Shown: one piece after another, positions 25,503 through 31,989 of the stretch
How positions within the stretch are numbered: position 1 is the stretch's first letter
Layout of the letters: each line of letters begins with the position of its first letter
From: Eubacteriales bacterium
GTDB taxonomy: Bacteria > Bacillota > Clostridia > Peptostreptococcales > Anaerovoracaceae
Assembly: GCA_028704515.1 (NCBI GenBank)
Contig: JAQWFH010000014.1
Location: 1-47,960, forward strand
Length of the DNA: 47,960 nucleotides
Direction of reading: 5' to 3'
The notes under the pieces: generated by a model
Told to the model about the DNA's origin: nothing
Databases searched by the model: none
The model's input: the letters and a program-made list of their open reading frames with translations, nothing else
Made by a program: the position numbers and the translations under genes

Positions 25503-25943
25503 TCACCTTTGATTATCCTCTAAAAATAAATATGTACCATTTGCTGTAGCTATAAGTTTCCCGGTTTTTTCCGAATAGCCCTCTGCATAAACTCTGCAGA
25601 ATTTCGACCCCAACTTAAGGATTTTCGATTTTATCAACAGGCAATCCTCAGGTGTCATTATTCCTATATAGCTTACATACATATCTACTGTAACAAAATT
25701 AATGCTTTGTGAAATTGCTGCACATCCCATGCCCATCGAAATATCGAAGGCAGTACTGCATATTCCTCCGTGCAATGTTCCTTTAGGGTTTAGCTGCCAC
25801 TCCTTTATTGGAAACGCTATTGTATATTCGTTTGTCTCATCAATGCCGCTCCTGAATTCAGGGTTCATCATTGCATTCATACTGTTTGCCCAATTTTTTT
25901 CAATTGTGCTAAGCATATTTTCAATTTTTCCTGTCAAGCTCAT
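25503..25943 (-). CDS. PaaI-like hotdog thioesterase
   Basis: A 146-residue single hotdog-fold protein of the PaaI/YbdB group, which hydrolyse acyl-CoA thioesters. The conserved core is NPKGTLHGGICSTAFDISMG, where HGG and the following Asp are typical of the active site, then VTVDMYVSYIG and a C-terminal TGKLIATANGTYLF strand. The substrate is unknown. AGGAG precedes the ATG. It heads the xpt transcript and has a clean promoter. Confidence 0.85.
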   Translation of the reverse strand: MSLTGKIENMLSTIEKNWANSMNAMMNPEFRSGIDETNEYTIAFPIKEWQLNPKGTLHGGICSTAFDISMGMGCAAISQSINFVTVDMYVSYIGIMTPEDCLLIKSKILKLGSKFCRVYAEGYSEKTGKLIATANGTYLFLEDNQR

Positions 25944-25987
25944 TTTAAATCTCCTTTTTATGACCTTTTTCGAGTCTCACAAAGAAG

Positions 25988-26016
25988 ATTATAACTTGTT
26001 TTATCCTACTTGTAAA
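25988..26016 (-). promoter_or_regulatory. promoter of the thioesterase-xpt unit
   Basis: TTTACA and TATAAT are 17 bp apart on the minus strand, about 45 bp upstream of the ATG. Confidence 0.75.
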
Positions 26017-26200
26017 GCTAGCTCGCTATGATGCAAATGTAATTTCAATCATACATTCCTTAATGCAAATAAATTTATTTTTTGTATTTTTGTTGTTTTT
26101 ACAACTAATTTTTTATGTTTCTTATGATATTCTTTATTTACAAAACAATCAAATAAAAATATTTTTAAAATAACTCGGATTTTATTTAAGGAGGTACAAA
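26017..26200. other. AT-rich intergenic stretch before the ferredoxin gene
   Basis: A very AT-rich spacer between divergent genes. A weak plus-strand promoter candidate is TTTACA (26135-26140) with TATTTT 17 bp downstream. A TTGTA...TACAA half-dyad lies near 26075-26105. No reading frame with a ribosome binding site was seen. Confidence 0.4.
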
Positions 26201-26908
26201 ATGATTCGTAAAATAATACAAATTGATGAAGACAAATGTGTAGGCTGCGGCTTATGTGCAAAGGCTTGCAATGAAGGGGCTATACAGATTATTGACGGTA
26301 AAGCGAAGCTGGTCAGAGATGACTACTGCGATGGGCTTGGTAACTGTCTGCCGGTATGTCCGACAGATGCCATAAGCTTTGTCGAAAGAGAAGCGGCTGA
26401 ATTCGATAAAGAAGCTGTAAATAAAAATAAAGCTGCGGCTTCAGCTGGGCAACCGCTTGCCTGCGGTTGCCCAGGCTCAAATTCAAAGAAAATTCAGCGT
26501 GAAATCACAGAAGAAGCTACCGCACCTCAAGCATTTCAAGCAGTTTCTCAGCTTACACAGTGGCCTGTACAGCTTAAGCTTGTTCCCGTAAATGCACCTT
26601 ACTTCGACGGTGCAAAGCTGCTTGTGGCTGCCGACTGTACAGCATTCTCAAGAGCAGACTTCCACGAAAGATTTATCAAAAACCACGTAACTCTTATCGG
26701 CTGTCCTAAGTTGGATGAGGGTGATTACGCTGAAAAGCTGACTGAAATAATTAAGAACAACGATATTAAGAGCGTAACGGTTGCCAGAATGGAAGTGCCG
26801 TGCTGCGGTGGCATTGAAAATGCTGTAAAGAGAGCATTGCAGGAAAGTGGTAAATTCATCCCTTGGCAGATAGTAACTATAGCAACCGACGGAAATATCT
26901 TAGACTAA
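26201..26908 (+). CDS. 4Fe-4S ferredoxin-type protein with extra cysteine domain
   Basis: A 235-residue clostridial iron-sulfur protein. The N-terminal ferredoxin domain (about 5-65) binds two [4Fe-4S] clusters through CVGCGLCAKAC and CDGLGNCLPVCP. A variable linker with CGCPGS follows (about 85-95). The C-terminal half has conserved cysteines in VAADCTAF, LIGCPKLD and EVPCCGGIENA, which could bind further metal or act in redox. The family is widespread in anaerobes, usually annotated simply as 4Fe-4S binding protein; its partner is unknown. GGAGG is 6 nt before the ATG; a hairpin follows the stop. Confidence 0.9.
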   Translation: MIRKIIQIDEDKCVGCGLCAKACNEGAIQIIDGKAKLVRDDYCDGLGNCLPVCPTDAISFVEREAAEFDKEAVNKNKAAASAGQPLACGCPGSNSKKIQREITEEATAPQAFQAVSQLTQWPVQLKLVPVNAPYFDGAKLLVAADCTAFSRADFHERFIKNHVTLIGCPKLDEGDYAEKLTEIIKNNDIKSVTVARMEVPCCGGIENAVKRALQESGKFIPWQIVTIATDGNILD

Positions 26909-26956
26909 TTTGGAAGTTTAACTGTACTACCGTATATACTTTTATCAAACTATTTA

Positions 26957-26990
26957 AAGGGAGAGGTGAAATTATTATTCGCCTCTCCCT
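26957..26990 (+). terminator. terminator of the ferredoxin gene
   Basis: GGGAGAGGTGAA and TTCGCCTCTCCC form a 12-bp stem with one G-U pair and an 8-nt loop. The tail TAATTTAT is only moderately T-rich. Confidence 0.7.
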
Positions 26991-27033
26991 AATTTATACT
27001 GTCTTAATACTTTATTATATATGCAAACCTATA

Positions 27034-27381
27034 CTAAACTAAAAATCTCCTGCATAGTGAGCTAAAATCCCAAAAGCAACTCTGTCTGCTACGGCATTCG
27101 CTACAACAACCGCAATTGCAACGACGAGGCGGCTGTGGGCGTGCTCTCAAGCATTCGCTGCAGCAACCACAGGTACAACGGCAGGTCTGCTGTGGGCGTG
27201 CACTCAAGCATTCACTACAGCAACCGCAATTGCAACGACGAGGCGGCTGTGGGCGCTCACAGCAATATTCATAGGTGCAGATGCATTGGCATTGGCACCG
27301 GTTTCGCGGTCTGCATGTTTCTTCTCTAGAACTCCCGCAATCTATTAATATCGGTGTTCTACTATTATTTTGACAACCCAT
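27034..27381 (-). CDS. cysteine-rich repeat protein (115 aa)
   Basis: Not a family I recognise. The product has 27 cysteines in 115 residues (23%), with many Arg, Pro and Gln. A short N-terminal part (GCQNNSRTPILIDCGSS) is followed by CxCxC and CC motifs. Three tandem units of 19 residues (about 43-99) come next, each built as RPQxxxRCxCGCCSECxxx. The end is less ordered (SCFWDFSSLCRRFLV). There is no membrane segment. The repeat periodicity stays in frame at 57 bp and the third-position changes are mostly silent or conservative, which argues for coding. A GGAGAG lies 10 nt before the ATG. A CATATAATA element lies upstream. Cys-rich coat or exosporium proteins of spore formers are the closest analogy; metal binding is the alternative. 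Confidence 0.68.
   Translation of the reverse strand: MGCQNNSRTPILIDCGSSREETCRPRNRCQCQCICTYEYCCERPQPPRRCNCGCCSECLSARPQQTCRCTCGCCSECLRARPQPPRRCNCGCCSECRSRQSCFWDFSSLCRRFLV
27085..27255 (-). repeat. three tandem 57-bp in-frame repeats
   Basis: Units at 27199-27255, 27142-27198 and 27085-27141, each encoding 19 residues. Units 1 and 3 are closer to each other in sequence (both RPQPPRRCNCGCCSEC) than to the middle unit (RPQQTCRCTCGCCSEC), suggesting duplication or gene conversion. There are no spacers, so this is not a CRISPR array. Confidence 0.85.
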
Positions 27382-27432
27382 ATTTCATCTTCTCTCCGTT
27401 CAAATATATTAAAGGGCTTTTCTTCCCTAGTA

Positions 27433-27441
27433 TATTATATG
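27433..27441 (-). promoter_or_regulatory. CATATAATA element upstream of the Cys-rich gene
   Basis: It matches the SigK -10 consensus CATANNNTA and also contains a sigma-A TATAAT. No good sigma-A -35 is found at 16-18 bp. The distance to the ATG is about 50 nt. Confidence 0.4.
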
Positions 27442-27499
27442 CATACCCGTGAAAATTGCGTCTTACTCCGAAATGCTTTTGCTTCTGCCCGCTTGTTTA

Positions 27500-27528
27500 T
27501 TGACAAATCGGCGTTATAAAGATATAAT
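27500..27528 (+). promoter_or_regulatory. perfect consensus promoter of the MFS gene
   Basis: TTGACA and TATAAT are separated by exactly 17 bp, a full match to the sigma-A consensus, 55 bp upstream of the chosen ATG. It lies inside the upstream extension of the frame, so that extension is not translated. Confidence 0.85.
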
Positions 27529-27583
27529 CGCGATTGGTGCTTTCGATTCTTTGTTTTGGCGAAAGCAAAAAGGAGATGATAAA

Positions 27584-28774
27584 ATGTTCGTTAACAAAGA
27601 CACTAACTTAGATGTAACAACCAATCTTTGGACAAAAGATTTTATTTTTATTTCGATAATTAACCTAGCAGCATTTGTAGGTTTTAATATGCTTTCGACG
27701 GCAATGCCTTTGTACGTAGCATCCTTAGGGGCGAGCGATTTCCTAGTGGGAATGGTTACAACTCTTACAACTTTAGCTATTCTTTCCGTACGGCCTATTT
27801 CCGGCATAATGCTCGATCGTTTCGGTAGAAGAGGAATCCTTATATATGGTACAGCAATTACAGTAGTAATAATATCCTCATATGCTTTCTTTCCAATTTT
27901 AAGCATTATCTTGCTCATCCGTATCTTTCAAGGCATAGCCTGGGGACTCACGTCTACATCTGTTTCTACAATCGTAGCTGACATCATTCCCAGAAAGCGC
28001 TTTGCGGAGGGAATGGGATATTTTGCGCTTACAACCGCATTCGCTGTTGCCTTTGCTCCTGCTATCGCACTGAATGTTTTAGAAAACAGAGGCTTTCCAA
28101 CGATGGTTACAATTGCTGCAATCAGCACATTTATAGCTCTTGTGCTTTCCTTTTTCCAGCGCACCGTTAAAATCGAAAAAGTAGGCCTGCAAAAAATTAA
28201 ACCGTCCGATCTTTTCGAAAAACGAGCTATGCTGCCCGCAATAATGGCTCTTTTGGTAAACTCCGCCTTCGGCGCCGTAACAACGTTCATTGCTATTCAT
28301 GGAGCAGCTGAGGGCGTTGACAATATATATATATACTTCACGGTTTATGCCTGCGCAACCTTGGTAACCAGACCAATTACCGGAAAGCTAATTGATAAAA
28401 AAGGCTTTTTTATGCCGGGTATTATATCTATTTCCTGTGTAGCTATTACGCTTATACTTATAGGGTTTTCCCACAATATAATAATGTTTTCCATTGCTGG
28501 AATTTTTGCCGGCATCGGTTTTGGTACAAACTTTGGAGTTAATCAAACTATGGCTGTAGCCTCTGTTCCGCCAAACAGAAGGGGCGTTGCCACCTCTACA
28601 TTTTTCTTCGGTTTTGATGCAGGAATAGGTCTTGGGGCCGCTGTTGCGGGCTTACTTGCCGGAGCTTGCGGATACGCGAATATGTATTTTGCAATGTCCG
28701 TGTTCCCTATTGCTGCAATGCTCATTTTTATTATTCTCGGGAAAAAGAGGATAGAAGAATACTCGGCAAAATAG
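27584..28774 (+). CDS. major facilitator superfamily transporter
   Basis: A 396-residue MFS transporter with about 12 hydrophobic helices. The loop between helices 2 and 3 reads RPISGIMLDRFGRRGIL (the MFS motif A), and its second-half copy is RPITGKLIDKKGFFMPG. Helix 5 region has WGLTSTSVSTIVADIIP. The overall pattern is that of drug/metabolite efflux pumps; substrate unknown. The ATG at 27584 has AGGAG 8 nt upstream and follows a perfect promoter; the in-frame ATG further upstream would place the promoter within the gene. It lies next to the divergent Cys-rich gene. Confidence 0.93.
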   Translation: MFVNKDTNLDVTTNLWTKDFIFISIINLAAFVGFNMLSTAMPLYVASLGASDFLVGMVTTLTTLAILSVRPISGIMLDRFGRRGILIYGTAITVVIISSYAFFPILSIILLIRIFQGIAWGLTSTSVSTIVADIIPRKRFAEGMGYFALTTAFAVAFAPAIALNVLENRGFPTMVTIAAISTFIALVLSFFQRTVKIEKVGLQKIKPSDLFEKRAMLPAIMALLVNSAFGAVTTFIAIHGAAEGVDNIYIYFTVYACATLVTRPITGKLIDKKGFFMPGIISISCVAITLILIGFSHNIIMFSIAGIFAGIGFGTNFGVNQTMAVASVPPNRRGVATSTFFFGFDAGIGLGAAVAGLLAGACGYANMYFAMSVFPIAAMLIFIILGKKRIEEYSAK

Positions 28775-28835
28775 CCAATCTTTTTATTAGACTAATAATC
28801 CGAAATTTTCTAAGGTTCTTTTTAGAGTGGGGAGG

Positions 28836-28869
28836 AATAAAGATAATAAATGCTTTTTAAATCTTTATT
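28836..28869 (+). other. AT-rich hairpin upstream of the FAD oxidase start
   Basis: AATAAAGAT (28836-28844) and ATCTTTATT (28861-28869) form a perfect 9-bp stem, ending 6 nt before the GGAGG of the next gene. It could be a weak terminator of the MFS gene or a leader stem affecting translation. Confidence 0.45.
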
Positions 28870-28887
28870 TTAAAGGAGGTGCCGCCT

Positions 28888-30210
28888 ATGTTAAGCACCG
28901 AAGGCCTCACGGGACAAATAATTCTACAAAGCTCCCCGGGATATAATCAAGCCCGCAAAAATTACAACGGACGGTTTAATAAATTTCCACTTATAATCGT
29001 ATATTGCGAAAATACTCAGGATGTTATCAACGCAATACTATGGGTACGAAAACATCGCCTTCCGTTACGTGTACGGGGAGGCGGGCATAGCTATGAGGCT
29101 TTTTCATTAGTAAATGGTGGGCTTATCATAGATGTCAGTCCGCTCTTGGGCTTTCAAATCAGTAGCGATAAAGGAAGCGTTCGTATAGGCGCGGGCTTTC
29201 GACTGACGCCTCTTTATGAAGCTCTTTGGAATGCAGGATTAGTCGTCCCCGGAGGAACGTGTCCTACAGTCTGCGTATCCGGATTGACGCTTGGCGGCGG
29301 ATATGGCTTGCTTTCAAGGCTCTTCGGAATGCTCTGCGATAATCTTCTTGAATTTCAAATGATTACACCTCAAGGGCAGCTCATAACAGCTAACGAATCC
29401 TCGCACCCAGATTTGTTTTGGGCCTGTCGCGGCGGTGGTCAAGGTAGCTTTGGGGTAATCACTTCCTTTACATTTCGTACTCACCCTATCGGGAATGTCT
29501 CGCGCTATAGAATGACTTGGAATTTTGATGCTCTTAAAACGCTAGTTAATTTTTGGCAAGTCTGGGCACCATACGCCGACAGTCGCCTGACCTCTCTTTT
29601 GGCTCTCCCTTCTCAAAATCAAGGGGACCTGCGCTCAAGCGGTGTCTTTGTCGGCTCCGAGCAGGAGCTTCGGTCAATCGTTCGACCCCTTCAAGAAATT
29701 TCCTCACCAAATACAATTGAATTTCATACTTCTTCATGGCTTGAAACTGCCTATCAATTTGGAGGAATCCCCGTGCAGCAGGAGCTTTTTAAAAATTCCT
29801 CTGCATACGTCTACGAGCCCCTTCCCAATATAGCGTTGGATACCATAATCTCAAATTTAAGAAGCTCGCCCGGACCTGTTAATTTAGTTACTTTTGACGC
29901 ATATGGCGGTGCAATCTCACAAACTCCCGCTAATCAAACAGCATTTGTTCATCGCAAAGCCCTGTTTTCCGTTCAGTATCAATCCTATTGGACACAGCCT
30001 CAGGATGAAAATAAGAATATTCAATGGATCGAGAAATTTCGGAGCTCGCTGCTACCTTATACATATGGAGCATATAGCAATTACTGCGACCTTATGATTC
30101 CCGACTGGCCTACAGCTTACTATGGAGCAAATTTACCCTCACTTAAAATGGTAAAGCAGATGTACGATCCTGAGAATCTATTCCAGTTTGAGCAAAGTAT
30201 ACCGCTATAG
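28888..30210 (+). CDS. berberine-bridge-type FAD-linked oxidase (CotQ/YvdP-like)
   Basis: A 440-residue FAD-binding oxidoreductase. The PCMH-type FAD domain (about 1-200) has RVRGGGHSYE, whose His is a covalent flavin attachment site, and VPGGTCPTVCVSGLTLGGGYG, where a Cys gives the second link. RGGGQGSFGVITSFTF closes the domain. The berberine-bridge C-terminus is clear: NYCDL...WPTAYYGANLPSLKMVKQMYDP.NLF. In Bacillus the relative CotQ (YvdP) is a spore-coat component; others oxidise sugars or secondary metabolites. Start at ATG 28888 with GGAGG at 8 nt; a GTG three codons upstream is inside the ribosome binding site. It precedes the DUF1906 gene (109-nt gap). Confidence 0.9.
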   Translation: MLSTEGLTGQIILQSSPGYNQARKNYNGRFNKFPLIIVYCENTQDVINAILWVRKHRLPLRVRGGGHSYEAFSLVNGGLIIDVSPLLGFQISSDKGSVRIGAGFRLTPLYEALWNAGLVVPGGTCPTVCVSGLTLGGGYGLLSRLFGMLCDNLLEFQMITPQGQLITANESSHPDLFWACRGGGQGSFGVITSFTFRTHPIGNVSRYRMTWNFDALKTLVNFWQVWAPYADSRLTSLLALPSQNQGDLRSSGVFVGSEQELRSIVRPLQEISSPNTIEFHTSSWLETAYQFGGIPVQQELFKNSSAYVYEPLPNIALDTIISNLRSSPGPVNLVTFDAYGGAISQTPANQTAFVHRKALFSVQYQSYWTQPQDENKNIQWIEKFRSSLLPYTYGAYSNYCDLMIPDWPTAYYGANLPSLKMVKQMYDPENLFQFEQSIPL

Positions 30211-30319
30211 CATACCGGGTCCGGCGGAGTCAATGCGGCAGGGTGCCTAAAGCAATAAAAAATTATCCGTCAAAGCTTTAGAAATTTCAAATCTAACAAA
30301 GAAAGAGGGGGTTTTTAAA

Positions 30320-30970
30320 TTGCCAACCTACGACTGGGGAATTGATTCTGCCCGAATTGCGACTGAAGAATTATTGACATGTGTTATCGACAATTTCGGA
30401 CATCCAAAATTCTGGGGCAGATATCTCCTGACAATCCCTAATATTTCACAAGGCTTAACAGCCCAAGAAATCGCTTTCATCAGAAGCAACGACATTAAGA
30501 TATTACCCATTTACAACAGAATATTCGACGCAATGACATATTCCGTCGGGGTCGCAAACGCAATTGATGCGATATCTAGTGCCCAAAGGCTTGGCATACC
30601 TAGAGATGTCCCCTTATTTGCCGATATTGAACCGTTTTTTTCTGTTGACAGTGAATGGGTAGAAGGCTGGACTGAGACAATCTCCTCCTCCGGATATAGA
30701 AGCGGAATTTACAATTCCCCCCTGATAGGAGATTTCAGCAATGCATTTTGTGAAGCGGCAGAAAGAAATGAAACGGTAAGAACCTTCAACATATTATGGA
30801 GTGCTCAGCCCGTTGCCGATCCGAGTGGCCCTGAAAATCCCCCTGAATACAAGCCGGCTTCTGTGGAATGCGGGGGAAACGTGTTGGCATGGCAATATAG
30901 CAGGGATCTTGCAGAATGTCCCATCGACACGAATCTTGCCGATAGTACCTTGACAGAAATGCTTTGGTGA
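30320..30970 (+). CDS. DUF1906 (Rv2525c-like) glycoside-hydrolase-like protein
   Basis: A 216-residue protein with the DUF1906 pattern: the N-terminal YDWGIDSARIATEELL, FGHPKFWGRYL, the KILPIYNRI strand, IPRDVPLFADIEPFF with its acidic residues at the strand end (active-site-like in TIM-barrel glycosidases), a GYRSGIYNSPL segment and VLAWQYSRDL with the terminal Asp. No signal peptide is visible, which fits an internal or spore-targeted protein rather than secretion. The start is a TTG at 30320 preceded by GAGGGGG about 9 nt away. Enzymatic activity is not established for the family. Confidence 0.8.
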   Translation: MPTYDWGIDSARIATEELLTCVIDNFGHPKFWGRYLLTIPNISQGLTAQEIAFIRSNDIKILPIYNRIFDAMTYSVGVANAIDAISSAQRLGIPRDVPLFADIEPFFSVDSEWVEGWTETISSSGYRSGIYNSPLIGDFSNAFCEAAERNETVRTFNILWSAQPVADPSGPENPPEYKPASVECGGNVLAWQYSRDLAECPIDTNLADSTLTEMLW

Positions 30971-31019
30971 TAATATTCTGATTATTACGTGTCTTTACAA
31001 ATCTTATACTTGCATCTAA

Positions 31020-31048
31020 TTGTGATTGTCGATAAACTGTAATATATT
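31020..31048 (+). promoter_or_regulatory. promoter of the EamA transporter gene
   Basis: TTGTGA and TATATT are 17 bp apart, 29 bp upstream of the GTG start. Confidence 0.6.
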
Positions 31049-31077
31049 AATGCAATTTGAATTGTAAAGGAATAAAA

Positions 31078-31989
31078 GTGGACAAGCAGTCGATTGATAA
31101 AAAAGTTGTAATATCATATTTGTTATTAGTTCTTGTTGCGGCTTTTTGGGGTGCCGGCTTCGTAGCCGGAAAAGTTGCATTGCAAGGCTTGCAGCCAGAG
31201 GTAATTCTTATGTACCGATTCTTGGGCTCAGCGGCAATAATCGGTCTATTGTTCTTTCGAAAAATCATCAAGGCAACAAAAAAAGAAATCCTTTTCGGAT
31301 GTTTTTTAGGGCTGCTTTTCTTTTTGGGCAGATTCGTTCAGCTGTTCGGCCTTCAATATACCACCGCCGCCAAACAATCCTTTATCGCAGCGTCATATGT
31401 GGCTTTCACACCATTTTTAGCATGGCTATTTTTTAAATCTAAAGCTCAGAAGATAGATATAGCTGTAGCCTTCGTGGCACTTGCCGGAGTTGGAATGATT
31501 AGCTTGACTTCCGGCATTGATATACAAGCCGGGGATTTCATATCCGTAGGCTTTGCATTTATTTTTGCATCTCAAATAGTATTCACGGGAAAATATATGA
31601 AGGATTTTAATGTTATCGTGTGTACTTTTTACCAGTTCCTGTGCGGAGGAATTTTATCCGCAATGGTCACACTCATAAGCGGATCCGATATCACAACCAA
31701 CGATACCTCTGTAATTTTCGGAGTTTTATATTTGACTCTAATAGTTACCGCACTTGCAACATGTATGCAAAACTTTGCGCAACAATACACAAAGGAGAGC
31801 CACGTTGCCCTTATACTGGCGATGGAGTCCGTGTTTGGCTTTGTTTTCTCGGCAGCAATATACAATGATCCTTTTACGCCACAAATGATATTTGGCGGAA
31901 TTTTGGTCGTGTCTTCAGTTATTATTTCAAATCCATCGGTCAGGAAGAGTGTCAAAGCTTTCTTTCTTTTACTACTCCATGATATCTAA
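31078..31989 (+). CDS. EamA/DMT family transporter
   Basis: A 303-residue drug/metabolite transporter with ten predicted helices from two EamA repeats. The first has LLLVLVAAFWGAGFVAGKVAL and LFGLQYTTAAKQSFIAASYVAFTPFLA, the second ends ALILAMESVFGFVFSAAIYNDPFTPQMIFGGILVV. The substrate is unknown; homologues export amino acids or metabolites. The start is a GTG with AAAGG 7 nt upstream; a TTG seven codons earlier is inside the leader. It overlaps the convergent GGDEF gene by 18 nt at the 3' ends. Confidence 0.92.
   Translation: MDKQSIDKKVVISYLLLVLVAAFWGAGFVAGKVALQGLQPEVILMYRFLGSAAIIGLLFFRKIIKATKKEILFGCFLGLLFFLGRFVQLFGLQYTTAAKQSFIAASYVAFTPFLAWLFFKSKAQKIDIAVAFVALAGVGMISLTSGIDIQAGDFISVGFAFIFASQIVFTGKYMKDFNVIVCTFYQFLCGGILSAMVTLISGSDITTNDTSVIFGVLYLTLIVTALATCMQNFAQQYTKESHVALILAMESVFGFVFSAAIYNDPFTPQMIFGGILVVSSVIISNPSVRKSVKAFFLLLLHDI

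Noticed and set aside
27085-27255. CRISPR-like repeats
   Set aside because: Repeats are contiguous, in frame and without spacers; they encode protein repeats.
27514-28290. Open frames antisense to the MFS gene
   Set aside because: They mirror the transporter codons and lack start signals.
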